Assembly (NCBI GenBank): GCA_005281725.1
Contig: SSBO01000012.1
Span: 14,793,501-14,857,500 of the forward strand
Direction: 5' to 3'
Source of the DNA: Wuchereria bancrofti
Taxonomy: Eukaryota; Nematoda; Chromadorea; Rhabditida; Onchocercidae
DNA length: 64,000 nt
A program made the position numbers and the translations under genes. The notes beneath the pieces were generated by a model, which was given only the letters and a program-made list of their open reading frames with translations, did not search any database and was not told the DNA's origin. Of this stretch, positions 10,489 through 21,190 are shown piece by piece (the stretch's first letter is position 1; each line of letters begins with the position of its first letter).

Positions 10489-12905
10489 ATGGATGAACGT
10501 GAAACGAGCAGCACACCATCAGAGCTTATAACTCACTTAGCACGCAGAGCTATCACATCATCTGGTCAGAATAGTTATGTTGTAAGTTTAAATTGTAATA
10601 CAGTTGAACAAATATGTAACTAGTAAATACTGATTGACAAAATTACTAATATTCTCTAGTCATTCATGGAAGGCATTTATTGAAATGTTACATGAAATCT
10701 TCTCATGGAATATTTTATTCAACTCTCATAAAATAAATTTAGATATCCCCTTATTCATATATCTATTTTAGGGAGCCGGAGCAGCAAGAAGACTTTCGAC
10801 GCATCCATCAGCCGGTCCACCTATGTCAGTTTCTGCAGTAGTTCCGAATCGGTATATGTCGGTTAATCGTATAAGCACACATCCTGCTAGTAGTTCATCT
10901 GTATATCAAACAAAACGACCTTTATCAAGTAATTATGCGTGCGATCTTCAGTTAATACGGAAATTTCCTCGTAGTACTGATAAATCCAAAGGCTTGCGAC
11001 ACTTCAGTACCAAAGTTTGCGAGAAAGTGAAGGAAAAAGGACATACGAATTATAATGAGGCACGCGTTATTGCTGTTTCTTTTCTCTTTTTAACTTTGAT
11101 TGGTATGAACTCATTTTTTAAGGGATGATCTTTCTGTTGGTTTTTCTAATTATCTGTCTCTGTAACTATTATAAGAAAAATCGCACTATATTCTGAAATA
11201 TAATATAAAACTTAAAATTATTAACTGTATCACGCATCAAATGGTATTCAATTATTATTTGTGTCTTAAAACCATATTTTTCTGTAGCATTTCATTTTCG
11301 TTTTTTTATATGTATGTGAAGAGCTTTATGACGTCATTGATTGCTTGTTAAGAGAATCTTTCTTAGGTAGCTGATGAGCTGGTTTCTGAGTATTTCGATT
11401 CGGCCGATGTTCAGCCTACGGATACGGTGTGTTTTTATTTGAAACCAGATTTTCTGGGAAGTCAAATTTGCAGATTTTACTAGGAAGGAGAAAATGCGGT
11501 GTCTTCTCTCGTCTTTGAATAATTTAACTCAAGTTTTAATAAGAATTAAAGTAAATGTTAAAGAGATGTGTCTTTTTAAATTAAAATTTTAAAATTATAG
11601 TTTTGGAAATGAGTGAGCTGTAATCCTGTATGGATGAAAAAAGGAAAAGAAATTTAAATCAATAAGGAGTTAATGATAAGTTTAAATAAAAATTAAAGTA
11701 CCGGTTAATAAAGAATAAGTAACTGTAAAGAGAAGAAGAGGTTATTATAGTTCAAGAATTTTTAATTCGCTTAACATTATATTTTATTTCTTCTTAGTTA
11801 TATAAGGATTTGTTTGTTTTTTGTTTTTGTTTTTCTAAAAATGTTTAGGAAAAACAACAGTATGATATGAAAAACATTCGACGTCGTGTCTACGATGCAT
11901 TAAATGTGCTAATGGCTATGAATATTATTGAAAAGGAGAAAAAAGAAATTCGATGGGTTGGATTACCAACATCTTCAGTACAGGAATGTCGTAAGTTAGA
12001 GGAAGAAAAAGCGAAGCGACAGGAGCGAATACGTCATAAATCCGACCAACTTCAGGAGCTCATAATACAGGTAAACCCATTTACTGATGGCTGTTCTGTT
12101 CCTTGATTACTGAATGCTTCAGCCCAATACGAAGAATTTTTATTTAAAAAAAAAAAAAAACTTCACCGTTTGTCTGTAGCTTGTGGCATACAAAACCTTG
12201 GTGGAGAAAAATCGCGAATTGGAGCGTGATAGCGGTCGTCCAAAGGAGGATTCGATACTTTATTTGCCATTCATTATTGTCAACACAGCGAAGAAAACAT
12301 TCATCGATTGTGCTATTTCCCATGACAAGTTTGTTCCAGTTTTCTTTTTGTTTCATTTCTTTCCTCAAAATATGATAACCGTATCTTCTCTGCTCTCATG
12401 TTGCATATTAAGAACGAAGTGTTGACTGACTTCTTACTTCGTAAAATATAAGTTAGTGTCATGTGTTACTCTTTATGACTGCATGACATCGTCACTGTTA
12501 TTATGTTTTATTTCTACGTGCATTAGAATTGGTGTTAGTCTATTTGTAAATTAGAGTTGATTTAGTCTATTTTTACCCATAAAATTTAACTTTAAGAACC
12601 GAATATTTGTTCAATTTTGATCAGCCGTTCGAAATCCACGATGATATCGAAGTACTCAAAAGACTTGGGCTTGCGTATGGTTTAGACCGCGGTGAAGTTA
12701 ATGACATTGATCGTAATAAAATCAAGTCGTATTTGCCCCTTTGTCTACGAGATTATGTTGATCAAATTATTGATGGTGAGTTTTTGAGTTTTGAAAGTGT
12801 TTACTGATAAAAACTGATAAATCTTTATTAACATAATTTACTGAATTTAAATTTAATTTTTAACTTTTTTTTTAAGGAATTTTAGTCTTCAAAAGTACCA
12901 AACGT
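10489..12905 (+). CDS. dpl-1: DP transcription factor (E2F dimerisation partner), copy A, exons 1-6
   Basis: DP proteins pair with E2F to bind cell-cycle promoters in the nucleus. Exons: 10489-10581 (start [13 protein letters not shown]), 10772-11059, 11367-11426, 11849-12070, 12180-12328 and 12597-12775. Exon 2 ends with [18 protein letters not shown] and exon 4 carries [18 protein letters not shown], together the winged-helix DNA-binding domain and DEF box. Exons 5-6 carry [19 protein letters not shown] and [19 protein letters not shown], the conserved DP dimerisation region. Intron 2 has a GC donor (GAG|GCACGC). The gene is cut by the contig join at 12906; the identical sequence continues at 35394, where exons 7-10 are found. 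Joined on paper the A allele would encode about 487 residues, longer than human TFDP1 at its variable ends. The family is certain; the truncation is most likely an assembly effect. Confidence 0.92.
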
Positions 12906-12906
12906 N
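12906..12906. other. Single-N contig join
   Basis: A single N interrupts dpl-1 copy A 130 bases after exon 6. Left of it the sequence is identical to 33307-35393; right of it begins unrelated UBC13-like sequence. The two sides are probably not adjacent in the genome. Confidence 0.85.
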
Positions 12907-13138
12907 ATTTATGACTAAAATTTACCACCCGAATATTGACAAATTGGAACGAATATGTTTGGAAGTGGTCACGGCGTTTCAAATACGTACTGTTCTGGTT
13001 TCGATCCAGGCATTGCTCTCAGCGCCAAATCCAGACGATTCATTGGCAACCGATGTTGCAGAACAATGGAAGAATAATGAAAGTGATGCGATACGCACAG
13101 CACAAGAATGGACACGTACTTATGCAACTGGTGATTGA
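12907..13138 (+). pseudogene. UBC13/UBE2N-like ubiquitin-conjugating enzyme fragment
   Basis: The frame starts at the contig join and matches the C-terminal half of UBE2[14 protein letters not shown], then ICL with the catalytic Cys, then [29 protein letters not shown] and a stop. UBC13 builds Lys63-linked ubiquitin chains with a UEV partner. Between the catalytic Cys and QIRTV the family normally has about eleven residues with a KWSPAL core; here there are six unrelated ones (EVVTAF). The DNA still contains the AAGTGGTCA codons but out of frame, which fits a 14-base loss plus a 1-base loss. The family's LGRIC is LERIC here. Any product would lack the loop after the active site. A decayed copy is most likely. 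The 5' half is absent because of the join. Confidence 0.7.
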
Positions 13139-13240
13139 ATTCTGTTAAATCAAATCTGGTCACATTAATCAATCAGTTTAAATAGAAAAGATGTGTTTCT
13201 TTGTTGCTTGAGTATCTCAAATTCTTCATTTGATTAGGTA

Positions 13241-13690
13241 TTATGTGTGAGACAATTTCCTCATAACGGTAACAAAATTTTCGCTACGTTTTTTACTTTT
13301 GTATAAGTATGAAGAGCGTTTGTCTCTCCAGATATTACATAATTTTTTTTTAATAAGTCGAAGAATTTTTTCGTCTATGAGTCGATCTTTGGTTTCGTTA
13401 ATTTGGAGCCGTTCGTGGTTCAGTAAAGTTGGTTCTAGTGATTGGATATCTATAGCATTTACCTCATTCAATAATCTTTCTAGACGGTCCTTTACAGATT
13501 TAACACTTTCAATAATAGTGAAGGCCATTGTAATTCGACTCCCGTTCCCGGCTCGTGGCACCAAAATTTTTTGTTGTGAATTTGAAATAACTTTTTGCTC
13601 AGAAGAGTAGATTATTTGGGTTAAGTTCACTTGACTTACTTTAAGTTTGTAGAACTTAAATTGAACCTTTTGCTTCTTGTTTGCGATCAA
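13241..13690 (-). mobile_element. BEL/Pao-like LTR retroelement remnant: primer-binding site and gag start
   Basis: On the minus strand a possible LTR end (TTCACAACA) is followed by TGGTGCCACGAGCCGGGAA at about 13563-13545, which looks like a tRNA primer-binding site. An ATG at 13528 follows directly and opens 95 residues (MAFTIIESVKSVKDRLERL, then a charged helical stretch ending KLCNIWRDKRSSYLYKSKKR). A helical, charged start placed just after a primer-binding site is what Pao/BEL gag proteins look like. The frame ends within about 100 codons and no protease, reverse transcriptase or integrase follows, so only a fragment remains. The assignment rests on layout and general composition. Confidence 0.45.
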
Positions 13691-13835
13691 GATCGACCCA
13701 GATATTGTTTATTTTCTTTTAAAATGTGAATTGACGCTATATACAGTTGAATAATCGAAACAGCGGAGAAATACATGGAAAGCAGGATAAGAAGACTGCC
13801 ACCGACCTATTAATTAATCAGAGAACATTTTTAAG

Positions 13836-14204
13836 GATGTAGGAAGTGGGCTGCTTAGCAAATTAACATTTACAGTGAAGACAGATGTACATTTACTATT
13901 TGAGGTTTAGATAAAAGATTCATTGTTTCAAAAAGTGGGATATAACAAAGGAATGTGAATTGGTTTCTAGTTATGAATCATTAGCGTTATTCTAAACACT
14001 TAGTGTGTAATAAATATTTTTTCAGTTTTCCGACACTTATGCCGTTAGTTCATCCTTCGTTTTTTTCGAGTTTGATTCATATTTCACAACGATAAATGTG
14101 GAAAACTTTTTTCTAATAGATGGGGACAATTTCTTCGCGATGATTATGTATGGAACAGCCGTAAATCTGGAACAATGGTGCACAAGCGCATTAAAAGTGG
14201 ATGA
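13836..14204 (+). CDS. Last three exons of an unrecognised gene
   Basis: Three short exons join in phase: 13836-13904 (DVGSGLLSKLTFTVKTDVHL), 14026-14069 (FSDTYAVSSSFVFFE) and 14120-14204 (WGQFLRDDYVWNSRKSGTMV, stop TGA). The introns are 121 and 50 bases with GT/AG borders, and an AATAAA signal follows 35 bases after the stop (14239-14244). The first two exons alternate hydrophobic and polar residues like beta strands; the end is basic (VHKRIKSG). I do not recognise the family. The 5' part of the gene is not visible upstream. The same exons recur at 15059-15237 (last two) and 16566-16922 because the contig is repeated. Confidence 0.55.
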
Positions 14205-14244
14205 TACTTGAAATTATTCCTTGTACAGTTCTGCTTTTAATAAA

Positions 14245-15012
14245 GTTTTTTTATTGGCTTGAAGTTAGTAACATAGTCAAGATAATTAGATGGAACATAT
14301 ATTCTTACATTCCTGCATATGTAAAAGTCAAAATGTAGTTGGAAAACGGAACTTATTCTCTTAGATTAAGTTTCCTTAAAGATGAACAAAGATGTCAACT
14401 TGTAAAGAAGATATGAAGTGACAAAATCAATAAGCAATGATTTGTTATTTTTATGTAAAAAGAAAGAGTGTCTGAAAATTAATTCCTGTTCTGTTATATT
14501 TATTAGGTAAAGAATAGCAAAATCTTCTTACACTAATTCATTATTACATATATATATATCGACAAAGCAATTAACTTGGCAAATCAATTTATTATTAACA
14601 ACTTGTGCTCCAGTCTCTGTACAGTTCAACATTCTACTAGAGAGTTTGAAAAAAACAATCGAAATGCGAAATTTACATATTTCCGACAAGAAAGATTTCA
14701 AAAAAACGATGAAATTGCGAAAGATTTATTGCTCCATGCGAAAAGTGATATTCTCTGCAACTTCCAACATATGTTTTCTTTCTCATTAATCGATCGCAGG
14801 ATGCCTGTTAATAACTTTGAAACATGTTTAATATTCATTCGCACCTTATCTCAATATAAAATTCTCGCCTTCATTTGTTGTACCATAGTGGTTTTAATTG
14901 AAATTTTAACAAATTCTTTTCACTTATTCGTATAATGTGGAGTAAAACAAAACATTAAACTTCAAATCATCATTGGTATAAAGCTTTAGGATCATATTTG
15001 TAAGAAGTGAAG
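14245..15012. other. Non-coding stretch, repeated at 15278-16045 and 16963-17730
   Basis: Between the unrecognised gene's poly(A) signal and the 3' end of the F-box-like gene. A 119-codon open frame (14576-14935) starts with TTG, lacks any domain and has no splice support. It appears in three places only because the whole segment is repeated. Confidence 0.5.
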
Positions 15013-16189
15013 NTTAGCGTTATTCTAAACACTTAGTGTGTAATAAATATTTTTTCAGTTTTCCGACACTTATGCCGTTAGTTCATCCTTCGTTTTTTTC
15101 GAGTTTGATTCATATTTCACAACGATAAATGTGGAAAACTTTTTTCTAATAGATGGGGACAATTTCTTCGCGATGATTATGTATGGAACAGCCGTAAATC
15201 TGGAACAATGGTGCACAAGCGCATTAAAAGTGGATGATACTTGAAATTATTCCTTGTACAGTTCTGCTTTTAATAAAGTTTTTTTATTGGCTTGAAGTTA
15301 GTAACATAGTCAAGATAATTAGATGGAACATATATTCTTACATTCCTGCATATGTAAAAGTCAAAATGTAGTTGGAAAACGGAACTTATTCTCTTAGATT
15401 AAGTTTCCTTAAAGATGAACAAAGATGTCAACTTGTAAAGAAGATATGAAGTGACAAAATCAATAAGCAATGATTTGTTATTTTTATGTAAAAAGAAAGA
15501 GTGTCTGAAAATTAATTCCTGTTCTGTTATATTTATTAGGTAAAGAATAGCAAAATCTTCTTACACTAATTCATTATTACATATATATATATCGACAAAG
15601 CAATTAACTTGGCAAATCAATTTATTATTAACAACTTGTGCTCCAGTCTCTGTACAGTTCAACATTCTACTAGAGAGTTTGAAAAAAACAATCGAAATGC
15701 GAAATTTACATATTTCCGACAAGAAAGATTTCAAAAAAACGATGAAATTGCGAAAGATTTATTGCTCCATGCGAAAAGTGATATTCTCTGCAACTTCCAA
15801 CATATGTTTTCTTTCTCATTAATCGATCGCAGGATGCCTGTTAATAACTTTGAAACATGTTTAATATTCATTCGCACCTTATCTCAATATAAAATTCTCG
15901 CCTTCATTTGTTGTACCATAGTGGTTTTAATTGAAATTTTAACAAATTCTTTTCACTTATTCGTATAATGTGGAGTAAAACAAAACATTAAACTTCAAAT
16001 CATCATTGGTATAAAGCTTTAGGATCATATTTGTAAGAAGTGAAGCCAAGCTAATAGTGGATTGCTTTGATAGTTTTACCCTAAATTTTCCTGATCTTCT
16101 ATTACTGTCATTAGATAAATCGGTATTAATGATTTAACAGACTTTATTTTGTTAATGATTTATTGATTTGTTTATTTACTTAGTAAACG

Positions 16190-16564
16190 TCACATAATCC
16201 CATCAATATTTATATCATTCATCTTTAAATATTCTCTACGTGTGAGGATACGTCCTTTCCAAAGAAATACACGGCAATCGTTTTTCCGGCTTCCAAACCG
16301 CAACGGTGACATCTTATTGGCTAAAATACGTACAAGACTCAATTGGAAATTTACAGTTGCTGGACCAAATCCACGAAGACGGCCAAGCTGGAACGTGATA
16401 TCACGACGTACTTTACGGCACACATCTTGTAGTATCTGGAACAGTAATTTTATTTCTTCTGTTTTTTTAGATTGAAAAATCACGTCTTAAATTACAATCA
16501 GTAATTGAACTAACTGGCATTCTTTCGTCGTTGAAAACGTCAAAGAATTCCATAGAAATTGAAT
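16190..16564 (-). CDS. Redundant copy of the last exon of the F-box-like gene
   Basis: The sequence matches 17875-18249, including the final exon ending RREYLKMNDINIDGIM and stop. It is cut at the N at 16565. It is part of the repeated contig and not a separate gene. Confidence 0.6.
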
Positions 16565-16743
16565 NGGGCTGCTTAGCAAATTAACATTTACAGTGAAGAC
16601 AGATGTACATTTACTATTTGAGGTTTAGATAAAAGATTCATTGTTTCAAAAAGTGGGATATAACAAAGGAATGTGAATTGGTTTCTAGTTATGAATCATT
16701 AGCGTTATTCTAAACACTTAGTGTGTAATAAATATTTTTTCAG

Positions 16744-16962
16744 TTTTCCGACACTTATGCCGTTAGTTCATCCTTCGTTTTTTTCGAGTTTGATTCATAT
16801 TTCACAACGATAAATGTGGAAAACTTTTTTCTAATAGATGGGGACAATTTCTTCGCGATGATTATGTATGGAACAGCCGTAAATCTGGAACAATGGTGCA
16901 CAAGCGCATTAAAAGTGGATGATACTTGAAATTATTCCTTGTACAGTTCTGCTTTTAATAAA
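16744..16962 (+). CDS. Redundant copy of the last exons and poly(A) signal of the unrecognised gene
   Basis: Same exons as 14026-14204, here at 16744-16787 and 16838-16922, with AATAAA at 16957-16962. Part of the preceding exon is present from 16566. A further copy of these exons lies at 15059-15237. Confidence 0.5.
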
Positions 16963-17874
16963 GTTTTTTTATTGGCTTGAAGTTAGTAACATAGTCAAGA
17001 TAATTAGATGGAACATATATTCTTACATTCCTGCATATGTAAAAGTCAAAATGTAGTTGGAAAACGGAACTTATTCTCTTAGATTAAGTTTCCTTAAAGA
17101 TGAACAAAGATGTCAACTTGTAAAGAAGATATGAAGTGACAAAATCAATAAGCAATGATTTGTTATTTTTATGTAAAAAGAAAGAGTGTCTGAAAATTAA
17201 TTCCTGTTCTGTTATATTTATTAGGTAAAGAATAGCAAAATCTTCTTACACTAATTCATTATTACATATATATATATCGACAAAGCAATTAACTTGGCAA
17301 ATCAATTTATTATTAACAACTTGTGCTCCAGTCTCTGTACAGTTCAACATTCTACTAGAGAGTTTGAAAAAAACAATCGAAATGCGAAATTTACATATTT
17401 CCGACAAGAAAGATTTCAAAAAAACGATGAAATTGCGAAAGATTTATTGCTCCATGCGAAAAGTGATATTCTCTGCAACTTCCAACATATGTTTTCTTTC
17501 TCATTAATCGATCGCAGGATGCCTGTTAATAACTTTGAAACATGTTTAATATTCATTCGCACCTTATCTCAATATAAAATTCTCGCCTTCATTTGTTGTA
17601 CCATAGTGGTTTTAATTGAAATTTTAACAAATTCTTTTCACTTATTCGTATAATGTGGAGTAAAACAAAACATTAAACTTCAAATCATCATTGGTATAAA
17701 GCTTTAGGATCATATTTGTAAGAAGTGAAGCCAAGCTAATAGTGGATTGCTTTGATAGTTTTACCCTAAATTTTCCTGATCTTCTATTACTGTCATTAGA
17801 TAAATCGGTATTAATGATTTAACAGACTTTATTTTGTTAATGATTTATTGATTTGTTTATTTACTTAGTAAACG

Positions 17875-20800
17875 TCACATAATCCCATCAATATTTATAT
17901 CATTCATCTTTAAATATTCTCTACGTGTGAGGATACGTCCTTTCCAAAGAAATACACGGCAATCGTTTTTCCGGCTTCCAAACCGCAACGGTGACATCTT
18001 ATTGGCTAAAATACGTACAAGACTCAATTGGAAATTTACAGTTGCTGGACCAAATCCACGAAGACGGCCAAGCTGGAACGTGATATCACGACGTACTTTA
18101 CGGCACACATCTTGTAGTATCTGGAACAGTAATTTTATTTCTTCTGTTTTTTTAGATTGAAAAATCACGTCTTAAATTACAATCAGTAATTGAACTAACT
18201 GGCATTCTTTCGTCGTTGAAAACGTCAAAGAATTCCATAGAAATTGAATTAAGTGGATACCATGAAGGATCGATTTTGATTGATTCTGTTACGACAATTC
18301 GTTTTACCTATATTTTTTGAAGAACTTTAACGAGCAAAGTAATGTCATTAAGGTCATCAAAACTACTATGTTATGCACTGCATTCATGATTTCTAGTTTC
18401 ATTTAAGTATCGCCCTTACGAAAATGATTGCTGTTGCCAATTAAAAATATAGGTCTGGAATTGTAATAGATAGTTCTCATAAAAGATTAATTAGCCTTCT
18501 GTAAAAAAAAATGATTTTTAAACGTTGAGGAAAATAAATGGAATAAGCTAGGAAAGATACTGATGGCGGTAGATGAATATTTGCAAGTTGTACGAAATCA
18601 TTTAAAATTAGTGCTTCAAATGTTATCGTTGACAGTGAATGGAACATTTTTAAGAGCTCAAATATTTGTTCGCTTGTCGAAGGCTGAAATTTTCGCTTTT
18701 TTCTTTTTTTGATGAAAATAAAAAGTAAGTCCTTGTCTTAATTTTTAAATTTAATTATATTTGAAATTTTGTAAATTTATTTATCTGTTAACTTACCTTA
18801 AGAAAAGCTCGTGCAAGCGTCAAATGACTTAAATGTTCCATAGTAGTCATTGTTTCTACTACTTCCATAACAGCAGCACTACGATTCTAAACGTATAAAT
18901 GATCAAATTAGTTTATTTATATATTAGCTTCTAAATTCTTTACATAGAAATTATTATGAAGAATATAATTTCAAATATTCATTATTTTTCTTCTTGTTTT
19001 TTTTTTTTTAAATTCAAAATAAAGTAGATCCATTACTTCAGCTGTAGCAGCTCCTTCGGGCACGATAACAGTTAGTAACAGTTCTAAACGTCGCAAAGTG
19101 GTTGCTAAAGCTCGACATATGATTAGCAATTGTCGGATACGCATTCGATGTGTGCAAATTCGAAGATCTTCAATTGGAGCGCAGATTTTATCTATTGGTG
19201 GAACATCAGCTAATGTTAGTGTTTCTCGGATATGGAGCGTACGAAGATTTGGCAATGTGAGGAAATCGCTCAGAGTATAAACAAGACTGAAAAATTGAAT
19301 TCCATCTATTGATGAACTATATTTTCCATTTATCAATCATATTTTTAAATAAAAATAATTATTACTTTCAACCATTCAGTTGCAGAATTATTCAGTTTCC
19401 ACTTTTAGTCTCAGGCAATGAAATTTTTTGATATTTTGATATTTTTTGATACTTTTCGACATAATTTGAATTTGTTAGACTTATTTTATTTATTTTGTGC
19501 CAGACAAATATGCATGTACACATGTAGCACAGAATACTTAGAATATATTTACTCTAAAAATTAGTGTAAACATTTGCAAAGTTTTTCTAATAAGATATTT
19601 AATTATATATTTTTCAAGTAAAAATTTGTGTTTTTTTACCAAAATTTTTGAAATCTTAAATTCCTTATCTTAAATTATCTCGTATACTACATAATTTGAC
19701 GGTTTCTAATTTTCGTAACAAAGCAAAAAAGCCCTCTTCTGCTGTTATCTTATTGCAACGATCCAAAAATCGCATTGTTGAAGATTCTACCAAAATTGTT
19801 TTCACATTGCTGTAATATTATTTTCTGGTCTTTTCAATACTTTTTTTGGGGTCATTACGAAATACTNGTAACAAAGCAAAAAAGCCCTCTTCTGCTGTTA
19901 TCTTATTGCAACGATCCAAAAATCGCATTGTTGAAGATTCTACCAAAATTGTTTTCACATTGCTGTAATATTATTTTCTGGTCTTTTCAATACTTTTTTT
20001 GGGGTCATTACGAAATACTCATTTTATCTTATGGACAAAACTACTTGACCAATCATTGCATCTAATGAATTCAATATATCAAGTTACTTAGCCAATAACA
20101 GGTATTTGAAGAACATGCAATTACTGACTTCATGTTAAAATGTATATAAATAAATATTAGCTTATTAATTTTCATATATTTTAGTGAAAGAATTCTTAAA
20201 TCAAGACATGTTAAAATTAGAATTAAAATCCTGGGATAAAACAGTAAATGTTTTATAAAACACAAGAAATGACCGGAAATTATAGAGCATCGGGATAGCT
20301 TTAGTGGTACGAATTATGCCTACTGCAGGAGAATTGGTGACAGCTTGATAGGCATGTGTCACAACCTAAAAAGTTTTTTCTCGAACATTTATGAACGAAT
20401 TTCATCAAATATATTTGTGTTCATGAGAATAAAATAGTAGAACAAACTGTCTTGTTTGCTTCATCTTCAATTGGTACTCTTGTTAAGTAAAGGTGCTGAA
20501 CATCGACCCAGCTGCTCAATTCTTCAGCCAATCTAAATTTTTTCAAGAAATTAAATACTTAGTATTTAATTCATGAAGTTTACTTAGCAACATGCATTAG
20601 CTGGCACTTTTTAAAACTTACGTTTGCTAATCATGCTTAATTCACTTGCAAAATTTGTTCTTAGATTTGTTAATTCTTTTAAAGTTCACTTCGATATCAA
20701 TTAATTGATTCATTTTTCGCTGAATAACAATAATTTATTAATTACTGTTCCAAAGATTCATTAAAAAAAAGAAAAACCGTTTATTAATGCAACAAATGCG

Positions 20801-21190
20801 ACATCGTGTAAGGGCATCACATAAATAAAAGATCATCTTGATAAGTTCAAACGGTAATGAGATCGACGAATTTTGCTGCAAAAATAAAAGGTAATATCAG
20901 GGAAGAGCATATTGATAACAGATTACTTCCGTAAAACCTGAAGAACTTACCGGCTTATGAGTATTACTTTCTAAACTTTTTAAGCGTATAATTTCATCAC
21001 GTTGTTCCGCAATATTATGTTTTAGCATTGCTACTGTTTGGCGCAAATCTTCAATAGTCGATTCTCGATGCTCCAAAATTTCGTGTAAACGTTCCAATGT
21101 TGCACTATTTGTTTCAGTGCTTGAGCTTCCACTTCCGTCCTCAGCATCGAATGCTTGTGGTGAATTTTCTCTCCCTAACTGATCTTCCAT
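17875..21190 (-). CDS. F-box/LRR-like protein, longer copy (haplotype B)
   Basis: ATG at 21190. Exons supported by open frame and borders: 21190-20951 (coiled coil, donor GTAAGT), 20875-20778 (ISLPFELIKMIFYLCDALTR, F-box-like), 20532-20448 (LAEELSSWVDVQHLYLTRVP), one starting near 20366 (VVTHAYQAVTNSPAVGIIRT), one around 19815-19690 (ALLRKLETVKL), 19286 to about 19038 (LPNLRTLHIRETLTLADVPP), 18886-18797 (TTMEHLSHLTLARAFLK), from 18683 (PSTSEQIFELLKMFHSLSTI), 18307-18200, and 18120-17875 to the stop. The spaced Leu/Asn pattern suggests leucine-rich-like repeats after an F-box, as in substrate adaptors of SCF ubiquitin ligases. Several junctions, notably exon 2 to 3, did not join in one frame, so the model is incomplete and decay is possible. 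An assembly duplication at 19715-20019 interrupts one exon. Confidence 0.5.
19715..20019. repeat. 152-bp direct duplication flanking a single N
   Basis: 19715-19866 equals 19868-20019 with an N between. It lies inside an F-box-like gene exon. The counterpart near 7100-7260 has a single copy, so this is most likely an unmerged overlap. Confidence 0.9.

Larger units (their letters stand above)
13848..18249. repeat. Three nested copies of one contig segment
   Basis: 13848-15012 recurs at 16566-17730; 13981-15012 recurs at 15014-16045; 15014-16564 recurs at 16699-18249. Offsets are constant and I found no mismatch, with single Ns at 15013 and 16565. Everything from 13848 to 16564 is therefore contained in 16566-18249. 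This looks like failed merging of overlapping contigs rather than a biological triplication. Confidence 0.9.

Noticed and set aside
14576..14935. 119-codon frame repeated identically three times
   Set aside because: It begins with TTG, has no domain or splice support, and is repeated only because the contig segment is placed three times.
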